Notes: generated from the letters alone by a model not told the origin. Counted from the first letter of the stretch, positions 1 to 10,103 are shown. The stretch: DNA of 31,369 nucleotides from Dunaliella salina (GCA_002284615.2 MU069482.1:19942-51310); one strand, 5' to 3'. A program made the numbers and translations.

Positions 1-216
1 TCTTTTCTTTTCTTCTCTTCTCTTTTCTTTTCTTTTCTTCTCTTCTCTTCTCTTTTCTTTTCTTTTCTTTTCTTTTCTTTTCTTTTCTTTTCTTTTCTTT
101 TCTTTTCTTTTCTTTTCTCTTCTTTTCTTTTCTTTTCTCTTCTCTTCTTTTCTTTTCTTTTCTTTTCTTTTCTTTTCTTTTCTCTTCTTTTCTTTTCTCT
201 TCTCTTCTTTTCTTTT
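1..216. repeat. (TTTTC)n / (TCTCT)n pyrimidine microsatellite
   Basis: The first 216 bases on the plus strand are almost purely T and C, in TTTTC and TTCTC units. The same TTTTCTTTTC motif ends the LINE/SINE 3' tails seen later (for example near 5585, 10215, 12295 and 18945). This tract may therefore be an expanded retroelement tail whose body lies off the left edge. That origin is an inference. Confidence 0.95.
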
Positions 217-458
217 ATGTGTGTAAAGGTGTGATGGCCTGAGGCCAAGCAAGCCCTGGGGAGAGGACAAGGATGGAGCAGCAGCGTGCCAATCAGGGAA
301 ATGTGGCAAAGAGCACAAAAGAGTAAGCATGCCTGAGTGTGGCAGGCATTGCAACTTTGACAGAAACATGCTGCTGATTATTGCAGCCCAATATCCTCTG
401 ATGAAGGGTTACTCCACCTTTGATGAAGAAGGTGGTGGTGCAGAGGCAGGCCACACAC

Positions 459-926
459 ATGGAGGTCCTCGACCTTTGTGATGCACTTTTGCAGACAAGC
501 ATTGGATGTAAAGGTGCGTGAAAGCAAGGTCTTGTGCAGGCCGGTTCTCAAGCAGTCAGCACACATGCCCCTGACTATGATAAAGAGCTTGAAGTATATG
601 TGATCCATGAGCAAACCTCACTGAAAGATGCTGTCAAGCTTGCGCAGAAATTCACTTGCTACTACGCGCTGCAAGGCACCTTGACTATGCCTTAGTATTG
701 CAAGGGCAATCAGAAGCACGTGCACTTCAGCAAGCCTGCTGTAAATGACAATGAAAGCTTGTTTGATGAGATCCTAGATCTGAAGCAGAAAGTGCAAGAT
801 TTGCAGGCGCAGGTAACTGCAGTAAAAATTTCACCTGTACCTAACTCTTTCACCTCAAGACCACACAGCTTGCCTCTCGCCAGTAGCTTGCTGCCCGGGG
901 GGGGGGGGGTGCTCAACCACCATTAA
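459..926 (+). pseudogene. Retroelement gag-like fragment
   Basis: Frame 3 reads from an ATG at 459 to a stop at 926, broken by stops near 519 and 693. The protein is hydrophilic and charged. It contains a stretch around 567-660 (APDYDKELEVYVIHEQ) and a short predicted coiled coil near 750-820 (DEILDLKQKVQDLQAQV). This resembles the late capsid region of Ty3/gypsy-type Gag proteins. The reading frame moves to frame 2 at a long G run near 898-909, after which a zinc-knuckle-like motif and a protease follow. That order, gag then knuckle then protease, is the main reason for the call. No LTRs were identified, so the element class is uncertain. Confidence 0.5.
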
Positions 927-2185
927 AGCAACTCCCAGCTGTCTCAAGCCAAGCTTCCATTAAATCACGCACACCATGTCAAGAATGCGGCAGAACTCAC
1001 TCACAACGTGCACCTTGCTACGGGCTCAACTTTGAGAAGAGACCTTGGCAAGCAAATCCCCAAGTTCACATGACCAGCAAACCCACCGTGGATTCCAATG
1101 CATGTGCAGATACGAATGAGCCGTACAGCATGTGCACCATGATCCATGAGCCAACAGAAAGACCAGTTTCTGCTGCTGCACCTGTTCCTTTTGCCCCACC
1201 AAGAATGACTCCCCAAGAAGATGGTCTGCACGCTACGCCTGTGCACCCACAAGGGGGGCACTCCCACGCTCAGGAAACGGGTGTGTATCAGGTGCCAACA
1301 CCTGCGCATATTGAAGTACCCATCAGTTCACTTGGTGAGCAAAAGCTGCTGGAGCTGCTACGCAAGCAACCAGAAAGCACCATCAACATCAGCATGAGCC
1401 CCAAGACATCTTTTGCTTAACTCGAGCGCACTGACATCTTGAGCAGCAACAGTGCAGCATTTGCAGACGCAAACCACTCTGCTGCAGCATACGCATCATC
1501 ATGTGCTAAGCCACGTGTGAATTTTGCAGACACAGCAGCAAGCGCTGGAAGCGCTGTGCCTGATGACTACTTCAAACCCACACCTGGCCTTTACATGGTC
1601 AATGGAGGTCTTTACCTAGAGCATGAAGGGAAGTTGGTAACTGATATCCCAAGAGTTTTGTATGATACTGGTTCAGAAGTGAATTTGGTCTCTGAGAAGT
1701 TTGCTAATTCACGCAAGATTTCCTACGCACTCAGTGGCAAGTGCATCGCTACATCATTAGGTGCTTCCGGATCTGTTGTTGGAGAAGTCAGTGTCCCAAT
1801 GTTTTGTGTTCTGAACAGGGGCATGCAACATGAGTGCAACACTTTCACGAAAGCTGCCACACATTTTCTGGTTGTCAGAGGTGTTGGTCACCTGTATGAT
1901 GTGCTGCTGTCCACACACTGTGCACGTGATTGGGGAGCTCGCCCTGACCCTGTGACTGGACTGCTTGAATACAGACCTTTCCTTGTACGCGGTGACAAGC
2001 ACACCATTGCATCAGTGCTTTTAAGTACCAAGTCTGCCAAATCCTGGGCACAATCTCCGGTAGCTGGCATTTTTGCTTCCTTTGCATCCACATCCGCTTC
2101 TGGCAATAAGAGCAATGCATTCCATGCACCAGCTGAAGCAATGTCAAGCGTATCATCCTCAATAGTGAAAAAGCCTTCCGTTTGA
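911..2185 (+). pseudogene. Retroelement zinc knuckle and aspartic protease
   Basis: Frame 2 is open from about 911 to 2185 except for one TAA at 1418-1420. Near 995-1040 it encodes a knuckle-like motif (CQECGRTHSQRAPC, CX2CX3HX5C). From 1560 it encodes a retropepsin-like domain with the active-site motif YDTGSEVNLVSEKF; the catalytic Asp codon is at 1664. A second hydrophobic block follows near 1875 (HFLVVRGVGHLYDVLLS), as expected for retroviral-type aspartic proteases. No integrase, reverse transcriptase or RNase H of this element follows; LINE copy A begins directly after. The element is a truncated relic. The G-run frameshift upstream and the TAA indicate it is inactive. Confidence 0.7.
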
Positions 2186-2255
2186 CAAACGCCTACCATT
2201 TGACGCCTCTCATTTGATGCCTCCCATTTGACAGACGCCTCCCTCTGACAAACAA
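2170..2255 (+). repeat. Short tandem repeat around CCATTTGACAAACGCCT
   Basis: About five imperfect copies of a 16-19 bp unit with the core CATTTGACAAACGCCT lie here, at the junction between the protease relic and LINE copy A. A single version of the core is present in LINE copy C near 8350 (CCATTTGACAAAC), at the matching distance upstream of its RNase H domain. The array therefore looks like local amplification of LINE sequence at the 5' edge of copy A. Confidence 0.7.
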
Positions 2256-3475
2256 CACGTCTCCAAGCACCTTAGAAATTCACACATGAGTATCCAAGAT
2301 ACAGGCTTAATGCCCAGCCAATTCATTACTCTCCTAACTCTGAAAATTGCTGACTGTAGAACATGGGCATACACAGATGGCAGCTGCCTTGTTCATAATG
2401 GTAAGCAAGAAATTGGAGCGGGCGTCTACTGCTCGTCCACTAACAGCAAGAACTTTGTAGAACCAAATGGTGCTGGGATTACTAAAACCATCAATAGCTG
2501 AATTGGCAGAAATTGCTGCTGCTATCATCACTAAAAATGCAGATATTGCATCAGACAGCCTCATCTTTTTCAATCAAATACGTAAACAGCTTCTCTATCC
2601 TGAAAGACATCTGAGGCATATCCAAGGAGACATCCTTAAAATGATTTCAACTCTCATTAGAGACTTCATACCAAAATTCGAATTTACAAGGTGAAGTCCC
2701 ATGCTGGCATCGCTGGAAATGAATGTGCGGATGCTATTGCAAAACATCAGGCAAAGCAAGCCCTGAACTGTGTGTTAAACGCCGAGTTCCCTGGTGCAGG
2801 CCCTGGTGTAAATCCATTTAAAAATATTTTCTGGTTACCCAAGGAAGAAAGAGTGCATGCTGCAGGTACATCTGCAGGTCCACCACCCACCCACAAGCTC
2901 GCCTAATTTCCCCAATCTTCAAGATGCCCTCAAATCCCATATGAATTCTCAACACAAGCTTGGATATGCCAATGCCAAAACAGGCTACTACTCTTACTAT
3001 CAAAACTTATTACTGCAAGTAGATAAAAAAAAAATCAGCAATGCCTTCAGAAATATGCCCAACATTTCTGTACCCATGAAGCGCCCCATCCTGCAGTACT
3101 GCAAAGGCACCCTCTACAACCAAAAACATGAAGTACGTTTTAAAAGGTCAACTGAACCATCTTGCCCTCTCCCAGGGTTCCATCATTTGGACAGCGCACT
3201 ACACATGCTCTCAGGCTGCCAAAACCATATCATCTCCAACATGAAAACTAAACGCCATAACATTGCAGGCAGAATGATTACAAAAGCCCTCAGCAAATGC
3301 CCTGTAGGGGCAGGCCTAGTGAACACAGACATAGGAAGCGATTTTAAGCTTGCTCAACACAACCTCCAACTCCCTATACATACCTCAAACAAAGCTCTAC
3401 CTGCCTACTTCTTCCCTCGCAACCTTCCAGAGAGGAAAAGACTCGACCCCAGTCGACCAGATGCTGAGGGACAGC
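2256..3475 (+). pseudogene. LINE copy A: RNase H, zinc finger, start of endonuclease
   Basis: This fragment parallels copy C. RNase H begins near 2360 (WAYTDGS, first catalytic Asp) and includes VEPNG.GITKT, AELAEIAAA, ASDS and the C-terminal KSHAGIAGNECADAIAKHQ block near 2695. It needs at least two frame changes: a one-base loss near 2497 and another near 2690. From 2857 a long frame encodes the linker (HKLGYANAKTGYYSYYQ) and the zinc-finger region near 3160 (CPLPGFHHLDSALHMLSGC). The second Cys of the finger found in copy C is Phe here. Similarity ends just after the SRPDA motif at about 3464, where the endonuclease domain starts. The fragment is 5' truncated (no methyltransferase-like part) and 3' truncated. 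Confidence 0.8.
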
Positions 3476-4479
3476 CGTATCTGGGGCAGGAGTTGCGCCC
3501 GCGGCAGAGGAAGCCGCTACTTCAGCAGCAGGCCATAGGCCGTACCAGACAGCAGCAGGAGCTGAAAGTGGGGGGTCTGGAGGAGGCTTCGCAGCTGCAG
3601 CTGCGCTCGCTTCCGCTGTGCACGCGTTGCATGCACCGCTGTCGCTTTCTGAGCAGCTATGTATGGCATGTGTAGCAGCCGGCCAGGCTTTAGGGGTGCG
3701 TGGAGTCTGGGGAAAGTGGTCGGTGGCATGCGTCTGCCACAGCAGCAAGCAGCGGTGAGCTGGATGAGCTCACGAAAGGGCCCAGGCATTTCAATAAGGC
3801 TGCTGATCCGCATGTGTCTAAGCGTGGTGATAAGCTAGCACCCTGTGTAATTGTTTGAGCATGCAATTTACTGTGTGGCAGAGTAGTCTGGATTTATGGG
3901 TTTATGTCTGCCTGAGAAGTTCTGAATTGCGAGGAGCAAACATCTGAGATGCTGAAAATTGTGATTCTGCCTGGTTTTAAGGTGCTGGCTAATTCTGAGT
4001 CATTTGCTTTTTTCCTGCTTTTCTGCTTGTGATGGCATAAGTTAGTGAAAACCTATGAAAAGGAATACGTCTCTTGAATTAAAACACCTGTGTTGGTCCT
4101 GCTGTGTGAAGATCATTCAAAGTTGATGCTGCACATTTTGAGTAGAAGAAGTTGTTCTATGGTGTGGACATCTGGAGAAGTATGCGTCCGACATCCTGAT
4201 GGTGATCCCTGTCCATTTAATGCTAGTCGGCTTTCCCAAAGGTGAAGCAGCATTGTATGCTTTCCTTTCCTTGGAGATTTTTGTGTGTTGTGGCCGAGTG
4301 CTTGCTTTGATATTGTCCGGATTCTATCTTGCAGTTCATCATCCTATCCTTTTGCATTTTTCCATCAACTTGCCAACACTCGCTTGCATAGTGATTGTTC
4401 CTTGCTGCCCTTCTCTCTGTTCTGTGCGCCAAGCAAAAATTAGGGAGGTAGTGATTCGTGTTACCAAGTCAATACATCT
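3476..4479. other. About 1 kb with no recognised gene
   Basis: Bases 3476-3680 are GC-rich and continue the frame of copy A, but the protein is Gln/Arg/Leu-rich and no longer matches copy C. From 3700 to 4479 the DNA is T-rich with many stops in all frames. It contains TGTAA at 3844, the usual green-algal polyadenylation signal, so it could be an old 3' untranslated region. I see no repeat unit or domain. Confidence 0.4.
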
Positions 4480-4612
4480 TACAGAACATGACCTGCGCAT
4501 GACAACATATTTAGTGATGATAGCAATTACTGCTAATTCAGCTCTAGTAATGGTTTTAGTAATCCCCCCCACCGTTTGGTTCTACAACTTGTAGATTTTT
4601 ATATTTGTAGGT
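4480..4612 (-). pseudogene. LINE copy G: short RNase H remnant
   Basis: The minus strand encodes LVEPNGGGITKTITRAEL followed by AVIAIITKY. This closely matches the RNase H segment of copies A (2455-2545) and C (8570-8650). Similarity fades beyond about 4480. Only the middle of the domain remains and no flanking LINE sequence is visible. It lies about 50 bases left of the MITE at 4660. Confidence 0.75.
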
Positions 4613-4659
4613 TTGGAAGTTCTTACTGTCAGTGGTCAGCTTATGAAGCAGCCAACAAT

Positions 4660-5056
4660 GTTGGGGTATAAGAGAAGGCTGGCCGACCACTTGGCCACGC
4701 TAGCGCTAGCCCCGGGAAGAGGGGAGCGCCCAAGCACTACATGCTTCCCTGCACGTCCTTGTAGCTAACGCTAACACGCCTTCCCTTCCTCTGTTACCAC
4801 GCTCTACTCTTCTCTGCTGTTCCTCATTTTAATCTCGGTACTTCCCAGTTTGCTGTGCCACGTTTTTATCCTGGTGCTCCTCGGGCTACAGTGTCAAGTT
4901 TTTATCCTGGTGCTACCCAGTCTCCCGCTGGTTTGTTTCAGCAGGTGCTCCCCCTGCTTAGTTACTGTCTCCTGCTGTTGTCGCTGAAGCCTGACCCGCG
5001 TCCGAACTAGCGCTAGCGTGACCAAGTGATCGGCCAACCTTCCCTTGTACCTCAAC
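4660..5056. mobile_element. MITE-like element with 50-bp terminal inverted repeats
   Basis: Bases 4660-4709 and 5007-5056 are inverted copies of each other: 50 positions with 6 mismatches, all of them transitions. The ends read GTTGGGGTATAAG... and ...GTACCTCAAC. The inner ends include the palindrome CTAGCGCTAG. The 297-bp interior has no coding capacity and contains a direct repeat of GTTTTTATCCTGGTGCT near 4864 and 4898. This is the form of a non-autonomous DNA transposon. No convincing target-site duplication was found, so the superfamily is unassigned. Confidence 0.8.
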
Positions 5057-5189
5057 AAAAAAGGCCGGCATCTATGCCACCATCCAGCCACCTGTCCAGG
5101 ATTCTGCAATTGAGGTAATAGGACTGCTCTCGCGTCAAAAGGCTCTACAAAAACACTCTCTCTGCCAAAAACAAAGAGGTCCTTCAAGC

Positions 5190-5610
5190 CTCTTGAATTT
5201 GACAGAACCTTGAACCCTTACTTTAGCACGAGCTGACGTTTTCAGGTCTTTGAGGCACACACAGACGCCCTCTCTGTGCGCTACAACGGTTTCTTCATTA
5301 ACACCAGACATGCTCTTCATTTTCAAGGGGCTTTGGGGGGTTTCTTCTGAGCGTGTGGCGGAGGAGAGCAGGAGGATGACCGTCCGGGCGTCCAAGAGCA
5401 TGGCGGACAACCCTTCAGATCCTCATTAACTCTGTTTCTGGCTCCCACCTAGGCTACCTGTGTCTGGTGTACTACCTAGTAGGTTTTGTGGGCCTTTTGT
5501 CGAGGCCACTGCAAGCTTGCTAGCTTGAGTTTGTTAGTGAGGGGACCTTCCCTTAATGCACGCGGCCTCTGGCATGCGTGGACTTTTCTTTTCTTTGCTT
5601 CTCCCTCTGC
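5190..5610 (+). mobile_element. LINE 3' end with conserved tail (T1)
   Basis: This is the extreme 3' end of a subfamily-2 LINE whose upstream body is missing. The last residues read ADNPSDPH followed by TAA near 5424, matching NPPDPH-stop at 10103 and 11339. The 3' untranslated part follows (CTCCCACCTAGGCTA... and CCCTTAATGCACGCGGCC near 5551). It ends with the hairpin GCACGCGGCCTCTGGCATGC and a TTTTC-rich tail at about 5583-5600. The coding part 5190-5420 has frame changes. Copy B begins just after the tail. Confidence 0.7.
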
Positions 5611-5649
5611 CATCCCCCTCATGGTGGTTTAGGCTCTTGCGCCACGCAG

Positions 5650-6830
5650 AGCGCTCCTCCCTCCAAACCACAAATCTAGTTGCCACCTTCATGCTCCTGC
5701 CTCACTGGAGGGGCTTTATCTGCAACGCATACATGAGTTGGCTGAACAATTACCCAGATCTTGCAAAAGTGCTTGCCAAATCCCCTGCCGGAAACATCCA
5801 ATTCCCGACACCCCAAAAGTGGTTTGATTCCAATTGGTTGCAACCCTATCCTACCTTCTTATCCCATGCAACTCATTGTGTTCTGGAATCTTAAAGCCAG
5901 GGAAGCGCTACATAGTTCCTACAAAGATTGGTCCCTACTACTGGTATTGATGTTCCAGAAGCTCATTGGCAATCCTGCCACGCCACTGCGCACCCACCAA
6001 CACTTAGCACCAAACACTTGGGAAAAGAACTTTCAATCACTTCCTCCTGGTATTCATTGCTGCTCACACAAGTGCCCTCAAGCAAGGGCAGCCTTCCTTC
6101 CTGCCAACTACAAGGAGATGTTCACATCTAGAATCAAAAACCGGAGAGAAATCACATACACATATGGCAGTGCCATTAAAAACCAGAATGATGACTCCCA
6201 CTTCTCTCTGGTTCAGGCGTTTACAAACCAGGAAGGGACACTAATCCATCCTCCCAACACCTGCAACTGCACATAAAATCCAATGGCCATGGGCCCACCA
6301 ATACCATCAACAGAGCAGAACTTGTGGGTATCCTTGTGGCACTCCAACACGAGCAAACTCAAATTGCCACTGATAGTGCATCCTGCCTCTTCCAGATTTC
6401 AAAACAAACCCTGAATCTGATGTGCATGAGGAACCACCCGCATGCAGTGATCATTCACCCTATATCAAACATGTCACAGTATCCCCACACCTTATTGATT
6501 TCTACAAAGTCAAAGCCCACACTGGCATAATAGGCAACAGAGGAGCTGACGCCTGCGCTCGCACGGCAGCCCTCACAGGCACCACAGGCGTTGTACTTCC
6601 AGATGCCAGGGATCCGTTCTACATTTTCTGCTGGCTCTTGTTGAAGACCTCCCATGCACAAAATGCTGGCATGCACCGCTCCCATGCCTTCCCAATATAG
6701 TATCTCAACAACCTGAATGACAAACTAAAAGGACACATGCACAAAATGCACAAGCTTGGCTCTGCTGCTACTTCTGGGTATCATTGCAAAAGATGGCAGA
6801 AACGTACATCTGCCCCGCAATTTGCTTCCC
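5650..6830 (+). pseudogene. LINE copy B: methyltransferase-like tail and RNase H
   Basis: This is a subfamily-2 fragment. Frame 3 encodes VATFMLLPHWRG...YMSWLNNYPDL near 5675-5760, matching AAFMFLPAWGKN...YSKLLNAYPHL in copy C. Frame 1 then gives LIVFWNLKAREAL near 5870, matching the FAVWNTAACIKL region of copy C. RNase H follows (YTYGSA near 6160; NGHGPTNTINRAEL near 6280; IATDSAS near 6365; YKVKAHTGIIGNRGADACA near 6505) in several frames. The first catalytic Asp of YTDGS is Tyr here. Similarity ends near 6780, before the zinc finger, and a CAGCCA microsatellite separates it from copy C. Confidence 0.75.
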
Positions 6831-6902
6831 CAATAGCCACAGCCACAGCCACAGCCACAGCCCATAGCCACAGCCACAGCCAATAGCCACAGCCACAGCC
6901 AA
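6831..6902 (+). repeat. (CAGCCA)n hexanucleotide repeat
   Basis: About eleven CAGCCA/TAGCCA units sit exactly between LINE copy B and the first recognisable base of copy C. Confidence 0.95.
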
Positions 6903-6910
6903 GGAAATGC

Positions 6911-8130
6911 ATGAAGGAACTTGGATGCTACTCAGATGAGCAAAGACATGAAATTGAAACAGCCGAAATTTGGGCATGTCCCGCCTGTGCAAGCCTTAAT
7001 GATGCCCAGAAAATCAGAAGAGAGCAGCAGACTAAAACAGAACTCAGGAGGGTCACTTGGAAGCCCTCCTGGGAATCAGAGGATCTACAGGAGACATGGC
7101 CTAAATTTAAGGAGTGCTTGCTTAAGNTTGAAGAGCAATANTGNGAGCCAAATCTTTCCATACCCTCAGCAGATTCTACCCTNTCAAATCTTNAAAGACA
7201 AGGATTTGAAAAACNTAATGCAGCCAATGTATGGCAGCAGAAACTGGACACAGAATTGCGTAACAAAATCACGTTTGATACAAACCCCACCAATCCTCAA
7301 GCAGACATACAACCTACAGGTTCATGCAAATATTGGCTGCGCAAGCTCGACCTCGTGAAGTACATGGATCCGCAACCGCCTGACCCAGCATCATCTGATG
7401 CAGGATCTCACAATCATTCCCCTCCTACTCCACCCCCCCTCATTCTCCCAGAAACCTACACGGCACACATGGCATGTATTTATAATACGCAAGGCAAATG
7501 TGTTGGAATGATATCCCCAAACCGCTTCCAAATCCTCNACAAGGCTTTCTATGGAGCCAAGCTTGCTGGCATGCACGATAAATTAACACCAGCTCCAGGT
7601 AGCTTTGCCACCGAGCTGCAAGGACTTCTCTCCCGCAAATTCNTGCTTGAAAGCAAGTACTCTAGNAAGGAGATCAAAGACTCCTTTTCACGNGCNCNCC
7701 CAANTCACNTTCATACTGCCCTCCAAAAATGGGCTTTGGTAACCCAAGAAAAAATGGCCTCCCCACTAGATTGCAACCCACATTACCAGAGCTATTGGAG
7801 TGCTGACTCCCGTGACATTGTTTTTGGTGCCATGCATAATGCCTTCTCATCCAAATTCTCAGGTTTCTCAGTATGCCATCCTATTTATGATGAGGGAATT
7901 ATGACCCACACGCTGCAACGTTGCATGCAATGGCATGTTAACATGCCATCTACTCTGCCATTCTCAACACAGAAGCCACTGCTGCATTCATGTTTCTTCC
8001 TGCTTGGGGTAAGAACATGATTACCAACCCATACTCCAAACTTCTCAATGCCTACCCCCACCTCTGTTACGACCTTGGAACCATACCTTGTAATGAACTT
8101 TGGTACCATGCTCCTCAATCCTGCCCTGAC
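6911..8130 (+). pseudogene. Copy C N-terminal part: PHD-like tail and methyltransferase-like domain
   Basis: Frame 2 runs from 6911 to about 7950, then frame 1 continues from about 7950. It starts with a C-X2-C pair (IWACPACASL) that looks like the end of a PHD or related zinc finger, then WKPSWESEDLQETW. The second half reads YWSADSRDIVFGAMHNAF, FSGFSVCHPIYDEGIM, AAFMFLPAWGKN, NPYSKLLNAYPHLC and FAVWNTAACIKL. The pattern of GA..NAF.S, then (N/H)PxYDE, then a hydrophobic strand ending FLPAW resembles PCIF1-type adenine-N6 methyltransferases, whose motif IV is NPPF. Here the motif is HPIY, so catalysis is doubtful in this copy. The same domain occurs in copy B. Family assignment is my inference; the domain's conservation between copies is visible. 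Confidence 0.5.
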
Positions 8131-8449
8131 CAAGAGATACCTCTAAGTAAGCACACCTGGGACCTTCGAATCTTTGCTGTATGGAATACTGCAGCTTGCA
8201 TTAAACTTGACAACCATAACAAAGACTGGTTAAAAGGCTTATCACGAGATATACCAGAGACCACAAAGTGGAGGCTGAACAATATCAGCAGTCACCCTAT
8301 CCTCAATCCCATGCATGCTGACATGCCAGGTTTTAAAAAACTAGAACACCTTCCATTTGACAAACAACACACCTCTAAATATCCAAGAACTTCACGAATG
8401 GATATCCAAACTACAGAGACGCAACCAAGCCAGTCTAATAACATCTTAA

Positions 8450-8973
8450 CTCCCAAAGTTGCTGATTGGAGGACATGGGCATACACCGATGGCAGCTGCC
8501 TTATCCAGAACGACAAGCAAGTGATTGGGGCTGGCGTCTACTTCCCTCTTAATGACAACAAGAACTTTGTAGAACCAAACGGTGATGGGATTACCAACAC
8601 CATAACCTGAGCTGAATTGGCAGCAATTACTGCTGCTATCATAGCCAAATATACAAAGATTGCATCAGACAGCCTCGCCTCTCTCAACCAAATACGTAAA
8701 CAAATTCTATACCCAGAGATACACATCAAGCATATCCAAGGAGACATCCTTAAAATGATTTCATCTCTCACTAACAACTGTCCTACCAAAATTCAATTTT
8801 ACAAAGTTAAGGCTCATGCTGGTATCGCTGGTAATGAATGTGCAGATGCTATTACAAAACATCAGGTAAAGCATGCCAACAACCATGTTGCAGACACCGA
8901 GATCCCAGGTGCAGGTCCTGCCGGAAATCCTTTCACACAAATTTTCTGGTTAGCCAAAGAGGAAAAAAGATAG
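8450..8973 (+). pseudogene. Copy C RNase H domain
   Basis: Frame 1 encodes WAYTDGSCL (first catalytic Asp), IGAGVYF, VEPNGDGITNTIT, AELAAITAAI (catalytic Glu), ASDSLASLNQIRKQILYP (second Asp), and FYKVKAHAGIAGNECADAIT with the final Asp. All four acidic positions of RNase H type I are present. An in-frame TGA at 8608-8610 replaces an Arg codon that other copies keep (TITRAEL in copy G, TINRAEL in copy B), consistent with CGA to TGA. The frame ends at a stop near 8971 within KEEKR, where copy A continues KEERVHAA. Confidence 0.85.
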
Positions 8974-9009
8974 CATGCTGCGAGAACATCCGCGGGTCCC
9001 CCACCTGCG

Positions 9010-9566
9010 CCCAAGCTCACCTATCTCCTTAACCTTCAAGATGCTCTCAAATTTCATGTGTATTCCAAACACAAACTTGGATATGCCAATGCCAAAACTG
9101 GGTATTACTCTTACTATCAGAGCTTGTTGCCGCATGTAAACAAAAAAATTAGCAATGCCTTCAGAAATATGTCAAGTATCACCACACCTATGAAGCGCAC
9201 AATCTTCCAGTATCGCACAGGTACCCTCTATAACCAAAAACATGCAGTCCGTTTTAAAAGGTCAACTGACCCATGTTGCCCCCTCCCAGGCTGCCATCAA
9301 TTGGACAGTGCACTCCACATGCTCTCAGGTTGTCAAAATCAAATCATCTCCAACATGAATACTGAACGCCATAATATTTCAGGTAGGATGATTACAAAAG
9401 CACTCAGCAAAAGCTCTTTGGGAGCAGGCCTAATCTACACAGACATAGGGAGCGATTTTAAGTTTGCACAACATAACCTCCAANCCCCTGTACACGCCTC
9501 TAACAGAAATATACCCTCTTACCTCTTCCCTTGTAACCTTTCCATGGAGCAAGAACTGCCTCCAGC
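9010..9566 (+). pseudogene. Copy C linker and zinc-finger domain
   Basis: Frame 1 encodes HKLGYANAKTGYYSYYQ, then RTGTLYNQKHAVRFKRSTD and a zinc-binding cluster near 9275-9335 (CPLPGCHQLDSALHMLSGC; CX4CX7HX4C). This is the position of the CCHC-type finger just before the restriction-like endonuclease in R2-type LINEs. Copies D and E have the equivalent CPLCGDEDNVDHMLLRC and CPLCNEMDHIHHILLRC (CX2CX7HX4C). The frame is lost near 9560, one base before the endonuclease. Confidence 0.75.
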
Positions 9567-10103
9567 CGTCCAGATGCTATCCTGATAACCACTCACAATG
9601 CCAATCCACTTTCTAACAATGTATCTTCCTATCGCTTACACCATGAGTTACGTAACAGGAATAGCACCACACAGGGGACTGGCAGAGCTTATCGCGCGAG
9701 ACAACCACATCAATTGCATGCAAGCCAACGCCACGTGCACTGCCGCCAGTGGCACTTGATTGAAATCAAGTACTGTGAGGACACAAGGCCACAACATCAG
9801 TTAGACGCGGCAAAGCAGCAGCATGCGGACCTCTGCAAAAAAATTAGTGCTAGAACTGTTACTGTTCATCCTATTCTCCTTGGTGTTGGTGGAACTTGTT
9901 ATACAGAGCATACCCTTAGCCAGCTCAAACATCTAGGTCTGGATCACCAACGTGCTCTTAAGCTTGCTCAAAATCTTCATGCCCATTCTGTTCAGTATGC
10001 CCATAAACTGGTTACCACAAGACGTGCAATTGAAAACAAGATCACCTCTCACAGCCAAGTTCTAGAGCCTAGTGCTTCTAGAAACCCTCCAGATCCTCAC
10101 TAG
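9567..10103 (+). pseudogene. Copy C C-terminal PD-(D/E)XK endonuclease, intact stretch
   Basis: Frame 3 is open for 178 codons to the TAG at 10101-10103. It starts with RPDAILI (Asp codon at 9573) and has HLIEIKYCEDTR with Glu at 9762 and Lys at 9768, a separation of 63 residues. This is the PD-X(n)-E-X-K signature of restriction-like endonucleases, which nick target DNA in R2-type LINEs. It continues with LLGVGGTCYTEHTL, LGLDHQRALKLAQ, HAHSVQYAHKLV and the conserved terminus NPPDPH-stop. This is the only domain in the window whose active-site signature survives with no break. A frameshift separates it from upstream domains. Confidence 0.75.

Noticed and set aside
3374..3813. Ala-rich minus-strand frames opposite the end of LINE copy A
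   Set aside because: Shadow of GC-rich plus-strand sequence; no domain or splice context.
4894..5410. Minus-strand frames across the MITE end and LINE tail T1
   Set aside because: They run antisense through recognisable mobile-element sequence and match nothing.
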